31,381 bases of DNA from Dehalococcoidia bacterium (GCA_030615865.1 JAUWYK010000012.1:1-31381); one strand, 5' to 3'; positions 15,137 through 27,208 are shown, counted from the first letter of the stretch. Translations and numbers: made by a program. The notes: generated from the letters alone by a model not told the origin.

Positions 15137-15442
15137 TTAGGTCAGTCCCGGGATTTTGAGACCGCCGGTTAATTCACTGAGACGCTCAGCAGCAAGTTTC
15201 TGAGATTTAGCAATGGCTTCTCTTACCGCAGTCAATACCATGTCTTCCAGGAGTTCTACATCTTCGGGGTTTATTACTTCTGGCGATATTTTCACCGACT
15301 GTATTTCCTGCTGACCGTTAATGGTAACCTTAACCGCACCTCCGCCGGAACTTGCTTCTAAAGTAATGTTGCTTAGCTCCTGTTGAGCCTTGGCTAGCTT
15401 TTCTTGAAGCTTCTGGGCTTGGTGCATCATAAACCTGTTCAT
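15137..15442 (-). CDS. YbaB/EbfC family nucleoid-associated protein
   Basis: This protein of about 101 residues is a small DNA-binding protein of the YbaB/EbfC family. It is rich in charged helix at the N terminus (QAQKLQEKLAKAQQELSNI) with the family core SGGGAVKVTINGQQEI at about residues 32-47. Its start overlaps the dnaX stop in an ATGA. The GGAGGAG sits only two or three bases from that ATG, so an internal ATG four or five codons in may be the real start. Its position between dnaX and recR is the usual one. Confidence 0.95.
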   Translation of the reverse strand: MNRFMMHQAQKLQEKLAKAQQELSNITLEASSGGGAVKVTINGQQEIQSVKISPEVINPEDVELLEDMVLTAVREAIAKSQKLAAERLSELTGGLKIPGLT

Positions 15443-17019
15443 TTCTCCTCCACGCTAGTAATCTGGGCACCCATTTTTAGTGCCTCTTGCAGCAGGTGAT
15501 TAGTTTCCGGCTCATGAATACAGCGCACATGGCACGGACGCCCCAGGAAGTTGCTTATTATTTTCTCAGCTACCTGTTGATTTTCAGCCGTCTCCATCTT
15601 TTCCTTGTGAATGGGGTATCTAAAGGCTAAGACCACAGTATCGCCTTCGATTGCCACCGGTTTAACCCCAGCGCTTCTAAGAATAGCAATAGCCGGGGTT
15701 CTTTTGATGTTTGGCGGGGCTTCATCAATAATTCGTCTCCAGTTTAGCCCTAGTTGTTCAATTTCACTACCTGGTTGGGGTGGGGTGGCAGCGGCAGCCT
15801 CTGGCACTGGTGTTGGAACACTGGCTGGCTCAGCTTTGGCTGTTGGCTGTTTGGGCTGGGTGGGGGTGACTGGTGGGGGAGCTACTTTTGGCGGCTGACG
15901 AAATTCATGTTCGGTTTCCTTGATATGGCTTTCTTTTTCCTCCTCTGAGGGCAGGGCGCAGTCAGCCAGCGCTAGCTCCAGAGGCAAGGTGGAGTAATTA
16001 TCAAGACCGAGCTCAAGCTGACCAAAGAGCTTGACCGCCTTCAATACCTGGGATAGGGAGATTTTATCCGCTAAATCCTTCAGTTCAGCTATATCCTCCT
16101 CAGTGAGGTCCACAGCCTCAACGGAGCCGGTCTTTATCAGCAGCAATGCTCTGAGGTATTCTACCAGTTCCCGATTGAACTGGCGTAAATCCAGTCCATC
16201 GCTGTTAATACTGTTTATAGTTGCCATCCCGGCAGAAACATCATTATTCATAATGTGCCTTACCAGCTCTTTGGCTCGCCAATCTCCGCTAATACCGAGG
16301 ATAGCCTGGACATGATGGAGTTCAACCTCAGAGTCATAGTAGGTAGTTAGCTGCTCCAGCAGGTTTTCGGCATCTCGCAGGCTGCCGGTAGTGCTCTTAG
16401 CAATAAGGCGTAACGCCTCTGGCTCTATGTGAATACCTTCGGCGCTACAAATACGGGTTAGTTTTGAGACTACATCTGCCTGGGAGAGACGTCGGAAATC
16501 GAAGCGCTGGCACCGTGACAGAATTGTGGGCAGGACTTTATGGGCTTCGGTGGTAGCCAGGACAAAGATAACATGTGGTGGTGGTTCCTCAAGGGTCTTG
16601 AGCAGGGCATTGGAGGCTTCTTTGGTAAGCATATGGACTTCATCAATAATATAGACCTTATAACGGGCTTGGTTTGGGGCATAGGCGACCTTCTCACGGA
16701 GGTCTCGGATTTCATCAATGCCACGATTACTGGCAGCATCAATTTCTATGACATCCAAAGCCCTACCTTCGGTTATCGCCTGGCAGAGGCTACAGCTATT
16801 ACATGGTTCGCCCTTGCCGTTGGTAAGACAGTTCACTGCTTTAGCCAAAATGCGCCCAATGCTGGTCTTACCCGTTCCTCGTGGACCGTAAAAAAGATAG
16901 GCATGAGATACACGACCACTACTTAAGGCGTTGCGTAGTGTCACGGTTACTTGTTCCTGACCGACTACCTCAGCCAAGGTTTGGGGACGCCACTTACGAT
17001 AAAAGACTTGAGAAGCCAT
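15439..17019 (-). CDS. dnaX: DNA polymerase III subunit gamma/tau
   Basis: This 526-residue clamp-loader ATPase has Walker A GPRGTGKTS at about residues 45-53. A zinc module runs through CLTNGKGEPCNSCSLC. The Walker B/DExx box is in YIIDEVHMLT, and sensor 1 is in FVLATTEAHKV. The SRC arginine-finger motif is in ILSRCQRFDFRR. After about residue 365 comes a Pro/Ala-rich linker, then a tau-like C-terminal domain (about 425-526). The protein therefore looks like full-length tau. I saw no convincing frameshift site for a short gamma form. It heads the dnaX-ybaB-recR unit, with a promoter-like TATAAT just upstream. Confidence 0.97.
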   Translation of the reverse strand: MASQVFYRKWRPQTLAEVVGQEQVTVTLRNALSSGRVSHAYLFYGPRGTGKTSIGRILAKAVNCLTNGKGEPCNSCSLCQAITEGRALDVIEIDAASNRGIDEIRDLREKVAYAPNQARYKVYIIDEVHMLTKEASNALLKTLEEPPPHVIFVLATTEAHKVLPTILSRCQRFDFRRLSQADVVSKLTRICSAEGIHIEPEALRLIAKSTTGSLRDAENLLEQLTTYYDSEVELHHVQAILGISGDWRAKELVRHIMNNDVSAGMATINSINSDGLDLRQFNRELVEYLRALLLIKTGSVEAVDLTEEDIAELKDLADKISLSQVLKAVKLFGQLELGLDNYSTLPLELALADCALPSEEEKESHIKETEHEFRQPPKVAPPPVTPTQPKQPTAKAEPASVPTPVPEAAAATPPQPGSEIEQLGLNWRRIIDEAPPNIKRTPAIAILRSAGVKPVAIEGDTVVLAFRYPIHKEKMETAENQQVAEKIISNFLGRPCHVRCIHEPETNHLLQEALKMGAQITSVEEK

Positions 17020-17033
17020 CTTCGCTTGCTTTT

Positions 17034-17061
17034 ATTATACTCTATATTGGCTGGTTTCCAA
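17034..17061 (-). promoter_or_regulatory. Putative promoter of the dnaX operon
   Basis: On the minus strand a perfect TATAAT (17039-17034) is preceded, after 16 bases, by TTGGAA (17061-17056, four of six consensus bases). The start would fall about 8 bases before the dnaX ATG, giving a very short leader with only weak Shine-Dalgarno sequence. Confidence 0.45.
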
Positions 17062-17161
17062 AGGGGTTTTTAGTAAAAGTATTGAATATTTAGATACCAT
17101 ATGTTATTACGCCAACAGTGGCTGCGGTATAACGGGTCTTTGAATGATGCTAATAAATAAA

Positions 17162-17221
17162 TACCAGCTTTACCTAACTAAGGATATAATAAATTACTTA
17201 CCTAGAGTAGTAAAGCTGGTA
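17162..17221 (-). terminator. Long hairpin downstream of the CetZ-like gene
   Basis: TACCAGCTTTAC (17162-17173) is a perfect 12-base inverted match to GTAAAGCTGGTA (17210-17221). An inner imperfect stem, CTAACTAAG/CTTACCTAG, lies inside it. On the minus strand it lies 22 bases beyond the stop of the gene at 17243-18415 and is followed by TTTATTTATT. That fits an intrinsic terminator with an unusually long loop, but a small mobile hairpin element is also possible. Confidence 0.5.
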
Positions 17222-17242
17222 AAATAGGCTCAGATTGGCTAA

Positions 17243-18415
17243 CTATAGTAATGAAGGTATATCCTTTGATGCCAGGTCTAATTCTCTGAGTTTGCCCTCG
17301 ACCTCTTCTTGTCTCTTTTTACTGTCGCCGATAAAGCTGCCTGCTTTGTTGTAGTATGCCCTTACCTTTTCCACTTCGTGAAATTCAGACAGGATTACAG
17401 TAACCTCTAGCATGCCTCTTTCTCTGGGGTAATCGCCATTTCTTATGACAGCCTCTGAGGCTATGTCTTTTAGGTATTCTCCAAGTTCCTTAACCAGGTC
17501 CATGTTCATTTCCTTGGGTGGAGCTGAAAGGAGATATAGGGCTCTGCCTGCTTCCATAGGCTTGCACCTAATTGACAGCTCACTTACAGCTTCATCCATT
17601 GCCTGAATTCCACGGTGGGTTTCGGTACTCTTCTTTCTGAAGTTTGTTGCTCCAAACCTAAACCTAAATATAGGCAGCGCCCATTTGCCATAGCCTATCA
17701 CTGTCCATCCTAATAGGGTCTGTATTATGTCTCCGGCATCCAGCATCTTTGCCCCGATATATTTGGCTTTTGTCTCTTCGCCAGCACAAAGCAAATTGTA
17801 GAATGGGTCAACTATTAGGGAATTAATTTTGGCTAGGTTGCTTCTAAGTGAGAAATCCTTTCTGACATACCTTTGATTGTCAATGAGAAATACTGCATCA
17901 GCTATAGAATAGATGGATTTAAGGCAGGTGGCTGTATTATAAACAGTCCTTTCCTCTGTTTGCTCTTCATGTTCAAAGGGGAGGACAACGAGGGCATAGA
18001 CAGGTTTATCCATATAGCGGTCTTTTATGGTTTGTGCCATTATTGGTATTGCTCCTGAGCCGGTGCCACCAGCAGCCCCGGCGATTAGCAGGAAGGCGTC
18101 TGTCTCAAAAAATCGGTGGGTCGTTCTTACAGCATCTATAACCTTATCGGCATCTTCTCTGGCTACTTCGGCACCCAGTTCATTTATCTTACCTACACCG
18201 TGACCGCCGGTCTTTCGACCTCCGATGAGGATTCTATGCTGGTAGTCAGGCCTTATAGTGGCTAGCCCGGTTAAGTCAGCAGCGTCTGTGTTTACAGCAA
18301 AGCAACCGGTAATTATCTCAATTCCACGCTGAGCACGCGCCCGTCTATTTAGCCGGGCAAATTCATCGGCTACCCTGCTGCCGCATTGTCCAAAACCTAC
18401 AACTACTATTTTCAT
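17243..18415 (-). CDS. CetZ-like tubulin/FtsZ superfamily GTPase
   Basis: This 390-residue protein has the tubulin-family GTP-binding core. Loop T1 is GFGQCG (residues 7-12). An AVNTDAADLTGL strand-loop is at 40-51. GGHGVGKINELGAEVA (about 70-85) and the tubulin signature AGGTGSG (115-121) follow. LDAGDIIQTL at about 225-234 supplies the T7-loop acidic residues needed for hydrolysis in a polymer. The HGVG-ELGAE block, the ALVVLPFEHEE stretch and the T7 wording are what I recall from archaeal CetZ rather than from FtsZ. The FtsZ C-terminal tail that binds FtsA/ZipA is absent. It probably forms cytoplasmic filaments controlling cell shape or membrane organisation, but the role is unknown. It forms a single-gene unit with its own promoter and downstream hairpin. 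Confidence 0.85.
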   Translation of the reverse strand: MKIVVVGFGQCGSRVADEFARLNRRARAQRGIEIITGCFAVNTDAADLTGLATIRPDYQHRILIGGRKTGGHGVGKINELGAEVAREDADKVIDAVRTTHRFFETDAFLLIAGAAGGTGSGAIPIMAQTIKDRYMDKPVYALVVLPFEHEEQTEERTVYNTATCLKSIYSIADAVFLIDNQRYVRKDFSLRSNLAKINSLIVDPFYNLLCAGEETKAKYIGAKMLDAGDIIQTLLGWTVIGYGKWALPIFRFRFGATNFRKKSTETHRGIQAMDEAVSELSIRCKPMEAGRALYLLSAPPKEMNMDLVKELGEYLKDIASEAVIRNGDYPRERGMLEVTVILSEFHEVEKVRAYYNKAGSFIGDSKKRQEEVEGKLRELDLASKDIPSLL

Positions 18416-18444
18416 TTCTCACCTCGGTATTAACTTATTGTGTT

Positions 18445-18474
18445 ATTTTAAACATACTTATTTGGCAATGTCAA
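18445..18474 (-). promoter_or_regulatory. Promoter of the CetZ-like gene
   Basis: A consensus TTGACA (18474-18469) and a TAAAAT -10 (18450-18445, five of six bases) are separated by 18 bases on the minus strand. They lie in the spacer after the GAPDH stop. The start would be near 18438, leaving a leader of about 22 bases containing GAGGTGAG before the ATG at 18415. Confidence 0.6.
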
Positions 18475-18503
18475 GCCCTATTAATAGTGACGCCTGTTAC
18501 CGG

Positions 18504-19520
<1,017 letters not shown>

Positions 19521-20537
19521 TTATACCTCCTCAGTGATTTTTAGACTTTGCCGACTGCGTTGCAGCATATCAAGGAAGGCCTCAATTCGTGTTTTGATAT
19601 GATGGGTTAGGTAAAAGTCATCGTTTCCCTCCAGGGTTAAAATGGGTAATTTCAAAGCGTCTCTAAAGATAATGTCGCCAATTCCTCGATGGCAGAAGGC
19701 TTGGACATAGTGGATAACCCCGTCAACCTGGCGTCGCTTCAGCTCAGTGGTGATGTCATTTAGCCGGTCATATATAGAGTAGGGATAGGTATAGTTTGAG
19801 TACTGTTCAGCTAGGGAATTTCCCGGTTCGGGCATAGCGAACTGACGCTGAATCTCATTGAATACCACCCTGGCTCGGTTACTTTCTAGGTAGCGATAAA
19901 GGTATTGACCATAAACAGAAGGCACGCCAATATATGCCAGTCTGAGCCATTGTAGTGGATAGGGCTGGCGCTGATGGCAAGCGGCTAATAATTCTCGTAG
20001 CTGATGGTAGTATTTATGATGGTCTTGATTAAAATCAGAGGTAGACACCAGCCAGAAGTGGTTCTCCCAGCCACTGACCAAACCCTCTTTCCAGGTAAGC
20101 TGGTCGAGCTTTAGAGCCAGATGGCGACTGGGTTTCAGTTCATCCCTAATTCTATCAGCAGCTTCCAGAGTAGTACCCAAAGTTTCAGCTAGCGTCTGTA
20201 AAGCGTGCTGCATGCGCTGGATATTGGGCTGGTCAGGGTAGGCAAAGGGTATAACCTTAAGCCCTTTGAGCTTGAGCACCTCCATTAACATGATAGTATT
20301 GGAGCAGTCGCCAGTGGTAACGCAAAGGATGGTATCAATTCCATAATCCATGCATACCCCATAGATTCCCTTAATCCAGCTACAGCAGTTTAACGGGAAG
20401 CCTGCCCTCTCGGCGATATTAACCAGTCGCTCTGGATTTGGGTCAGTAATGAAGACATTATTCAAGTCAACCGGCTGGTAGCCAGCGGCAAGTAATATTT
20501 CTATCGGAACTGTAGTCGTAATGCCTATAGTTTTCAT
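19521..20537 (-). CDS. 2-hydroxyacyl-CoA dehydratase D-component-like / double-cubane-cluster protein
   Basis: This 338-residue protein belongs to the HgdB/FldB/BcrB-like family of Fe-S proteins. Visible cysteines include Cys51-Cys52 (FPLNCCSWIKG), Cys62, Cys72, Cys78 (TTGDCSN) and Cys282 (QAFCHRGIGDI), plus the family-type ending LPILTLEGNDDF and KTRIEAFLDML. Members either dehydrate 2-hydroxyacyl-CoA or, as double-cubane proteins, do low-potential reductions driven by an ATP-dependent activator. It is somewhat short for the family. No activator ATPase or partner subunit is adjacent, so the substrate is unknown. It is directly upstream of GAPDH with a three-base gap and directly abuts the metallo-hydrolase reading frame (see that entry). 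Confidence 0.82.
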   Translation of the reverse strand: MKTIGITTTVPIEILLAAGYQPVDLNNVFITDPNPERLVNIAERAGFPLNCCSWIKGIYGVCMDYGIDTILCVTTGDCSNTIMLMEVLKLKGLKVIPFAYPDQPNIQRMQHALQTLAETLGTTLEAADRIRDELKPSRHLALKLDQLTWKEGLVSGWENHFWLVSTSDFNQDHHKYYHQLRELLAACHQRQPYPLQWLRLAYIGVPSVYGQYLYRYLESNRARVVFNEIQRQFAMPEPGNSLAEQYSNYTYPYSIYDRLNDITTELKRRQVDGVIHYVQAFCHRGIGDIIFRDALKLPILTLEGNDDFYLTHHIKTRIEAFLDMLQRSRQSLKITEEV

Positions 20538-20609
20538 CTAACCTTGCTTACCCCAGACATCATCTATAATTTTAGCTCCCCGGTCACTGTCGCTAGCTTT
20601 TTTGATGTA

Positions 20610-21611
20610 TCAAGTAGGCTGGTAGTATATAATGCTATCCTTGAGAAATTTCTCTACCTTGCCGGCAAATCTCATTGCCTCCAGGTGGGCTATGGTTTCC
20701 AAAATAGCCAGTCTTTTGTCCCACGGAGCTAAATTATCCCAGCCAACCCCGTTTATATTTGACCCCCAGGTTATTTCAGTTGATATTTGGTAGGCTGTTT
20801 TTGCTGTAGCCTTTAGAGTCTCCAGAATTTCCGAATTTCTCTTTTGGTGATGCTTGATAAGCTCCTCAATTCGCGATTGCAAACCAGTGAAGGGATTTTC
20901 ATGTCCGGGTAAAATAAGATTGACATCTAGTTTCTTTGTCGTGTTAAGCGACTTAATATAATCACCGAGTGGGTTAGTTCCAGATTGAGGGTGCAAGCCA
21001 ATATTGGGCGTAATTTTGGGCAGGATGTAGTCCCCTGAGATTAAGACTTTTCTGGTTGGCTCGTAGAGGGATATATGTCCCGGGGAGTGTCCCGGTGTCC
21101 ACAGGACTCGGAAGTTGAAAACCCCGGTGGAAATTATTTCACCACCATAAAGGGTAACATCGGGTAGCGCCGGAGTAACAAACTTTGCCATTCCAAGGGA
21201 GGCTGTCTGGAGTTTAATTAGCTCTTCGTTGGGCACCCCATTAGTATGCAGCCACTCTGCTATCTGACTGAGGAGTTCATCCATATTTATATATCTTGAC
21301 TCAATAAAGTCTTTCTCCAGATAGTGCAGGGCAATTTTAGCCGGGGAAAGTTGCTTCAGCTTGCCAGTCAGACCGCAGTGGTCAGGGTGGATATGGGTGG
21401 CTACTATTTGAGCGATATCTTTAAAGTTAATGCCAATCTCAGCCAGTTGCTTCTTCAGAGAATTAAACGCCTCCTCAGTATCCCAACCAGTATCAACGAG
21501 GAGATATCCATTGTTTCCTTGAGCCAGATAAACGTTAACATAGCCTAAAAGAATCTCTTTACTAGGCAGTGGAATTTTTAGTTGGTAAATACCCGGAATA
21601 ACTTCGGTCAT
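20610..21611 (-). CDS. Metallo-beta-lactamase-fold hydrolase
   Basis: This 333-residue protein has the dinuclear metal site of the fold: THIHPDH (His73, His75, Asp77, His78), His175 in TPGHSPGH, Asp194 in ISGDYIL and His237 in LPGHENPF. A C-terminal helical region of about 90 residues resembles the winged-helix tail of LACTB2-like or glyoxalase II-like hydrolases. It probably cleaves an ester, thioester or phosphodiester in the cytoplasm. The substrate is unknown. It starts two bases after the enolase stop. Its TGA stop is followed in the same frame by 23 open codons to a TAG that directly abuts the next ATG, so the ancestral protein may have been longer. Confidence 0.92.
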   Translation of the reverse strand: MTEVIPGIYQLKIPLPSKEILLGYVNVYLAQGNNGYLLVDTGWDTEEAFNSLKKQLAEIGINFKDIAQIVATHIHPDHCGLTGKLKQLSPAKIALHYLEKDFIESRYINMDELLSQIAEWLHTNGVPNEELIKLQTASLGMAKFVTPALPDVTLYGGEIISTGVFNFRVLWTPGHSPGHISLYEPTRKVLISGDYILPKITPNIGLHPQSGTNPLGDYIKSLNTTKKLDVNLILPGHENPFTGLQSRIEELIKHHQKRNSEILETLKATAKTAYQISTEITWGSNINGVGWDNLAPWDKRLAILETIAHLEAMRFAGKVEKFLKDSIIYYQPT

Positions 21612-21613
21612 CT

Positions 21614-22924
<1,311 letters not shown>

Positions 22925-22929
22925 CTAGG

Positions 22930-23415
22930 CTATTGGTCGGTAGCTAATTCCAGAGCCTTATCTACTGCCTCAGTTGGGTTTTGAGCCGGGATAATTGAGT
23001 TATCCTGCTGACCTTTTCTGGATAATGACCAGGTATTCAAGCCGATAACCGGGATACCACTTTGCAAGGCATGGCTTATCTCGGAGAGGGTGCCATAGTT
23101 ACCACCGATAGCGATAACTGCCTGAGCTGATTTGACCACAGTAATATTTCTAGCATAGCCCATGCCAGTAACTATAGGAATTTGAATATAAGGGTTAGCT
23201 GCCTGGCGACTGTCCCCGGGGAGGATGCCGATAGTTACCCCACCCTGTGAGCTAGCCCCCTTACAGGCTGCTTCCATAACCCCACCCAAACCGCCGCAGA
23301 CTAAGATAGCACCCTGCCTGGCTAGCTCACGACCTACCTCTTCAGCCAGCTTGGCTTCCTCTTTAGAGCACTGCCCGCCACCAATAACGGCAATGAATTT
23401 CTTCTTATTTAGCAT
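22930..23415 (-). CDS. TIGR00725 family SLOG-domain nucleotide-binding protein
   Basis: This 161-residue Rossmann-like protein is related to the LOG/DprA (SLOG) superfamily. Key motifs are IAVIGGGQCS at the N terminus, CGGLGGVMEAACKGA (residues 40-54) and IGGNYGTLSEISHAL (103-117). The last is a variant of the GGxGTxxE motif of LOG phosphoribohydrolases. Family members bind nucleotides or hydrolyse nucleoside monophosphates; the exact role here is unknown. It precedes enolase by 29 bases and probably belongs to the same transcript. The Shine-Dalgarno is weak. Confidence 0.9.
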   Translation of the reverse strand: MLNKKKFIAVIGGGQCSKEEAKLAEEVGRELARQGAILVCGGLGGVMEAACKGASSQGGVTIGILPGDSRQAANPYIQIPIVTGMGYARNITVVKSAQAVIAIGGNYGTLSEISHALQSGIPVIGLNTWSLSRKGQQDNSIIPAQNPTEAVDKALELATDQ

Positions 23416-23439
23416 TTTATCTGGAAATCTTGGTTCTTT

Positions 23440-24045
23440 CTATTTCCACCCAAACTTAACAGTGCTTATCACCAACTCAAACGAGTCAGCATACTCATCA
23501 TGGAATTCCTCCGGTACATCGTAGGTTATTACATAGCCAACGTTGTCCGTATCTTCTATGAACAATGCCTGTATGTTCTTTAGTCGTACATCCATAGTTG
23601 TTGCGGTAAATGTCCTTACTATGGCAGACAGCCCACCGATGGTAGTACTGTATTCGTCCACCTTAGTATAGTCTATATATTGCCTTTTGGTATCCTCTTC
23701 CACTATTCTAACATAGTCTTCAAGCGTTCTATCTTTAGGTAATTCCTCTCTAACTATTTTGATATTTACCATGTAGTCATATTCTCCCACTAGAGGTCCT
23801 GCAAACACAGTGACCGTTCTGATTATGTTGTAGTGGACAGGTCTAGCTGGGTCTAGTTCCATCTCTGTAACACTACCCACCCAGCCTTCAGGATATTCAC
23901 ACGAAATGCCATGCACTGGTCCTGGAATTGGTGTAGGTGTAGGTGCAGGTGGGGTAGGTTTGGGTTGCTGCTGGCAGCCAACTACCAGTGCCACCGGCAA
24001 CGAGACGAGCAGGATTACAGTACATAAAATGAATAGTTTTTTTAT
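23440..24045 (-). CDS. Small lipoprotein of unknown function, proline-rich linker
   Basis: The mature part is a Pro/Thr-rich spacer after the lipid-anchor cysteine (CQQQPKPTPPAPTPTPIPGP). A globular domain of about 150 residues follows, with YPEGWVG and STVKFGWK at its ends, loosely like DcrB/PsbP-type secreted domains. The best ordinary start, TTG at 24000, would leave a signal of only nine residues. Reading upstream in frame gives a full signal sequence (KKLFILCTVILLVSLPVALV then VGC, a good VVGC lipobox). The only codon placed correctly behind the AGAGGTG (24057-24051) is ATA at 24045. The start is therefore ATA, a mutated ATG or a sequence error. It probably faces the outside of the membrane. 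Confidence 0.75.
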   Translation of the reverse strand: MKKLFILCTVILLVSLPVALVVGCQQQPKPTPPAPTPTPIPGPVHGISCEYPEGWVGSVTEMELDPARPVHYNIIRTVTVFAGPLVGEYDYMVNIKIVREELPKDRTLEDYVRIVEEDTKRQYIDYTKVDEYSTTIGGLSAIVRTFTATTMDVRLKNIQALFIEDTDNVGYVITYDVPEEFHDEYADSFELVISTVKFGWK

Positions 24046-24126
24046 TTCGACACCTCTTTTAGTTTGGTATAGCGATTATATCACCTGAGCCTGAACTCTG
24101 GCAAAGATTTACTTATCAAATTGTCT

Positions 24127-24200
24127 GTCAACCTCACCCCCTTCAGGTTTTTAGTGGATAACCCTCCCCCTTGGTGAGGGGTCTGACCTGATGGGTGTTT
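24127..24200. repeat. C/G-rich inverted-repeat element beside copy 3
   Basis: CACCCCCTTCAGG is an imperfect inverted match to CCTGATGGGTG. An inner stem lies in CCCTCCCCCTTGGTGAGGGG. The 3' part (GGGTGTTTAGGAGGGG) matches 2738-2753 read on the minus strand, linking this element to the degenerate repeat at 2728-2821. Confidence 0.5.
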
Positions 24201-24201
24201 A

Positions 24202-24296
24202 GGAGGGGCGAAGCCCCTCTATAAGAATCTTCCCCTTCATGCAAAGAATACATCTCCATATTATGGGGAAGGGGATAAAGGGGATAGGGTTAATAA
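24202..24296 (-). repeat. Dispersed intergenic hairpin repeat, copy 3
   Basis: On the minus strand it reads TTATTAACCCTATCCCCTTT, then CATAATATGGAGATGTATTC, and closes with GAGGGGCTTCGCCCCTC. It lines up along its length with 11454-11548 in opposite genomic orientation. The terminal hairpin GAGGGGC-TTC-GCCCCTC is perfect. It lies just downstream of the pth stop (24303). Confidence 0.8.
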
Positions 24297-24302
24297 CTCA
24301 CT

Positions 24303-24872
24303 CTAATTATACTTATTCATGGCTGCCACTATGTCTTCGGTAAGAAGACAAGAAATGGCTTCACTTACCCTGGGTATGACCTTGTTAACGGCTTTTCTTT
24401 CCTCGGGGGTGAAGTCACTGAGTACATAGGCGATAATGTCGTCCTCAGTGAGAGGGGTTTTGTCGGGTCGTCCGATGCCTACCCGAATGCGGACGAAATC
24501 CTGGCTGCCTAGCTCTGTGATGATTGACTCTACCCCCTTGTGTCCACCAGAGCTAATGCCGTGGCTAATGCGGATTCGCCCCAGGGGGAAGTCAAGGTCG
24601 TCGTGAATAACCAGGAGGTCATTGAGATTGATACTGAACTTTCTGGTTAGCCGGCTAACTGACCGACCGCTCAGGTTCATATAGGTTTGGGGTCTAGCCA
24701 CCACCACTTCATTGTCGGCAACTTTACCTATGCCAATCCGGGCTTGAGCCTGTTTCTTATCGAATCTTATGCCTTGTGTCCGGGCAAAATGATTTAGGCA
24801 CATGAAGCCGATATTATGGCGGTTATTAGCATAGCTTCGCCCCGGATTACCTAAGCCGACAATTAACTTCAT
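24303..24872 (-). CDS. pth: Peptidyl-tRNA hydrolase
   Basis: This 189-residue enzyme releases peptides from drop-off peptidyl-tRNAs. Catalytic His19 is in NRHNIGFM. RPQTYMNLSGRS, VIHDDLDFPLGRIRI and SSGGHKGVESI match the substrate cleft motifs. Length is typical. Its ATG comes one base after the ligA stop (TGATATG), so the two genes are translationally coupled. A hairpin repeat follows directly downstream and may end the transcript. Confidence 0.98.
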   Translation of the reverse strand: MKLIVGLGNPGRSYANNRHNIGFMCLNHFARTQGIRFDKKQAQARIGIGKVADNEVVVARPQTYMNLSGRSVSRLTRKFSINLNDLLVIHDDLDFPLGRIRISHGISSGGHKGVESIITELGSQDFVRIRVGIGRPDKTPLTEDDIIAYVLSDFTPEERKAVNKVIPRVSEAISCLLTEDIVAAMNKYN

Positions 24873-24873
24873 A

Positions 24874-26943
<2,070 letters not shown>

Positions 26944-26957
26944 TTATTTATATTTTA

Positions 26958-26984
26958 AGTATAGCACAGCTTGTAGCTAGGCAA
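26958..26984 (-). promoter_or_regulatory. Candidate promoter of ligA-pth
   Basis: On the minus strand TTGCCT (26984-26979) and TATACT (26963-26958, five of six bases) are separated by 15 bases, which is shorter than ideal. It lies 35 bases before ATG 26922. Confidence 0.3.
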
Positions 26985-27034
26985 AAGATAAACGGGTATA
27001 ATAAGGTGGCTCGGGGGTTAATTAGAACTAATAA

Positions 27035-27208
27035 CACGGAGGGCATTCAATAATAGCCTTTGATACTATCGATAGAGGATTAGTATTCTTTGAGCCACAG
27101 TTTGACGATGTGGTCAAACTCATTATCAGCCAGAGCTACTCACAGCTAAATAACTATCAAAACCCAGACTATGATGATACCATAGAGGATATCTTGGTTA
27201 TTTGGTAA
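27035..27208 (+). pseudogene. C-terminal gene remnant without a start
   Basis: In the 380-base gap between ligA and the DUF1015 gene, one frame is open for 57 codons from just after an in-frame TAA (27032-27034) to a TAA at 27206. It reads like real protein: GGHSIIAFDTIDRGLVFFEP, then QFDDVV, and ends DDTIEDILVIW. There is no ATG, GTG or TTG near its beginning and no usable Shine-Dalgarno. It looks like the tail of a decayed gene, possibly of a transglutaminase-like or surface protein family seen in related genomes. Function unknown. Confidence 0.55.

Noticed and set aside
15611..15948. Plus-strand Gly/Trp-rich reading frames opposite dnaX
   Set aside because: These are the antisense of the Pro/Ala-rich tau linker. 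Their low complexity is explained by dnaX.
15925..15950. Possible dnaX frameshift site (GAGGAGG followed by AAAAAGAAAG on the minus strand)
   Set aside because: The codons GAA AAA GAA do not form a proper slippery heptamer, and the A run of five is too short for transcript slippage.
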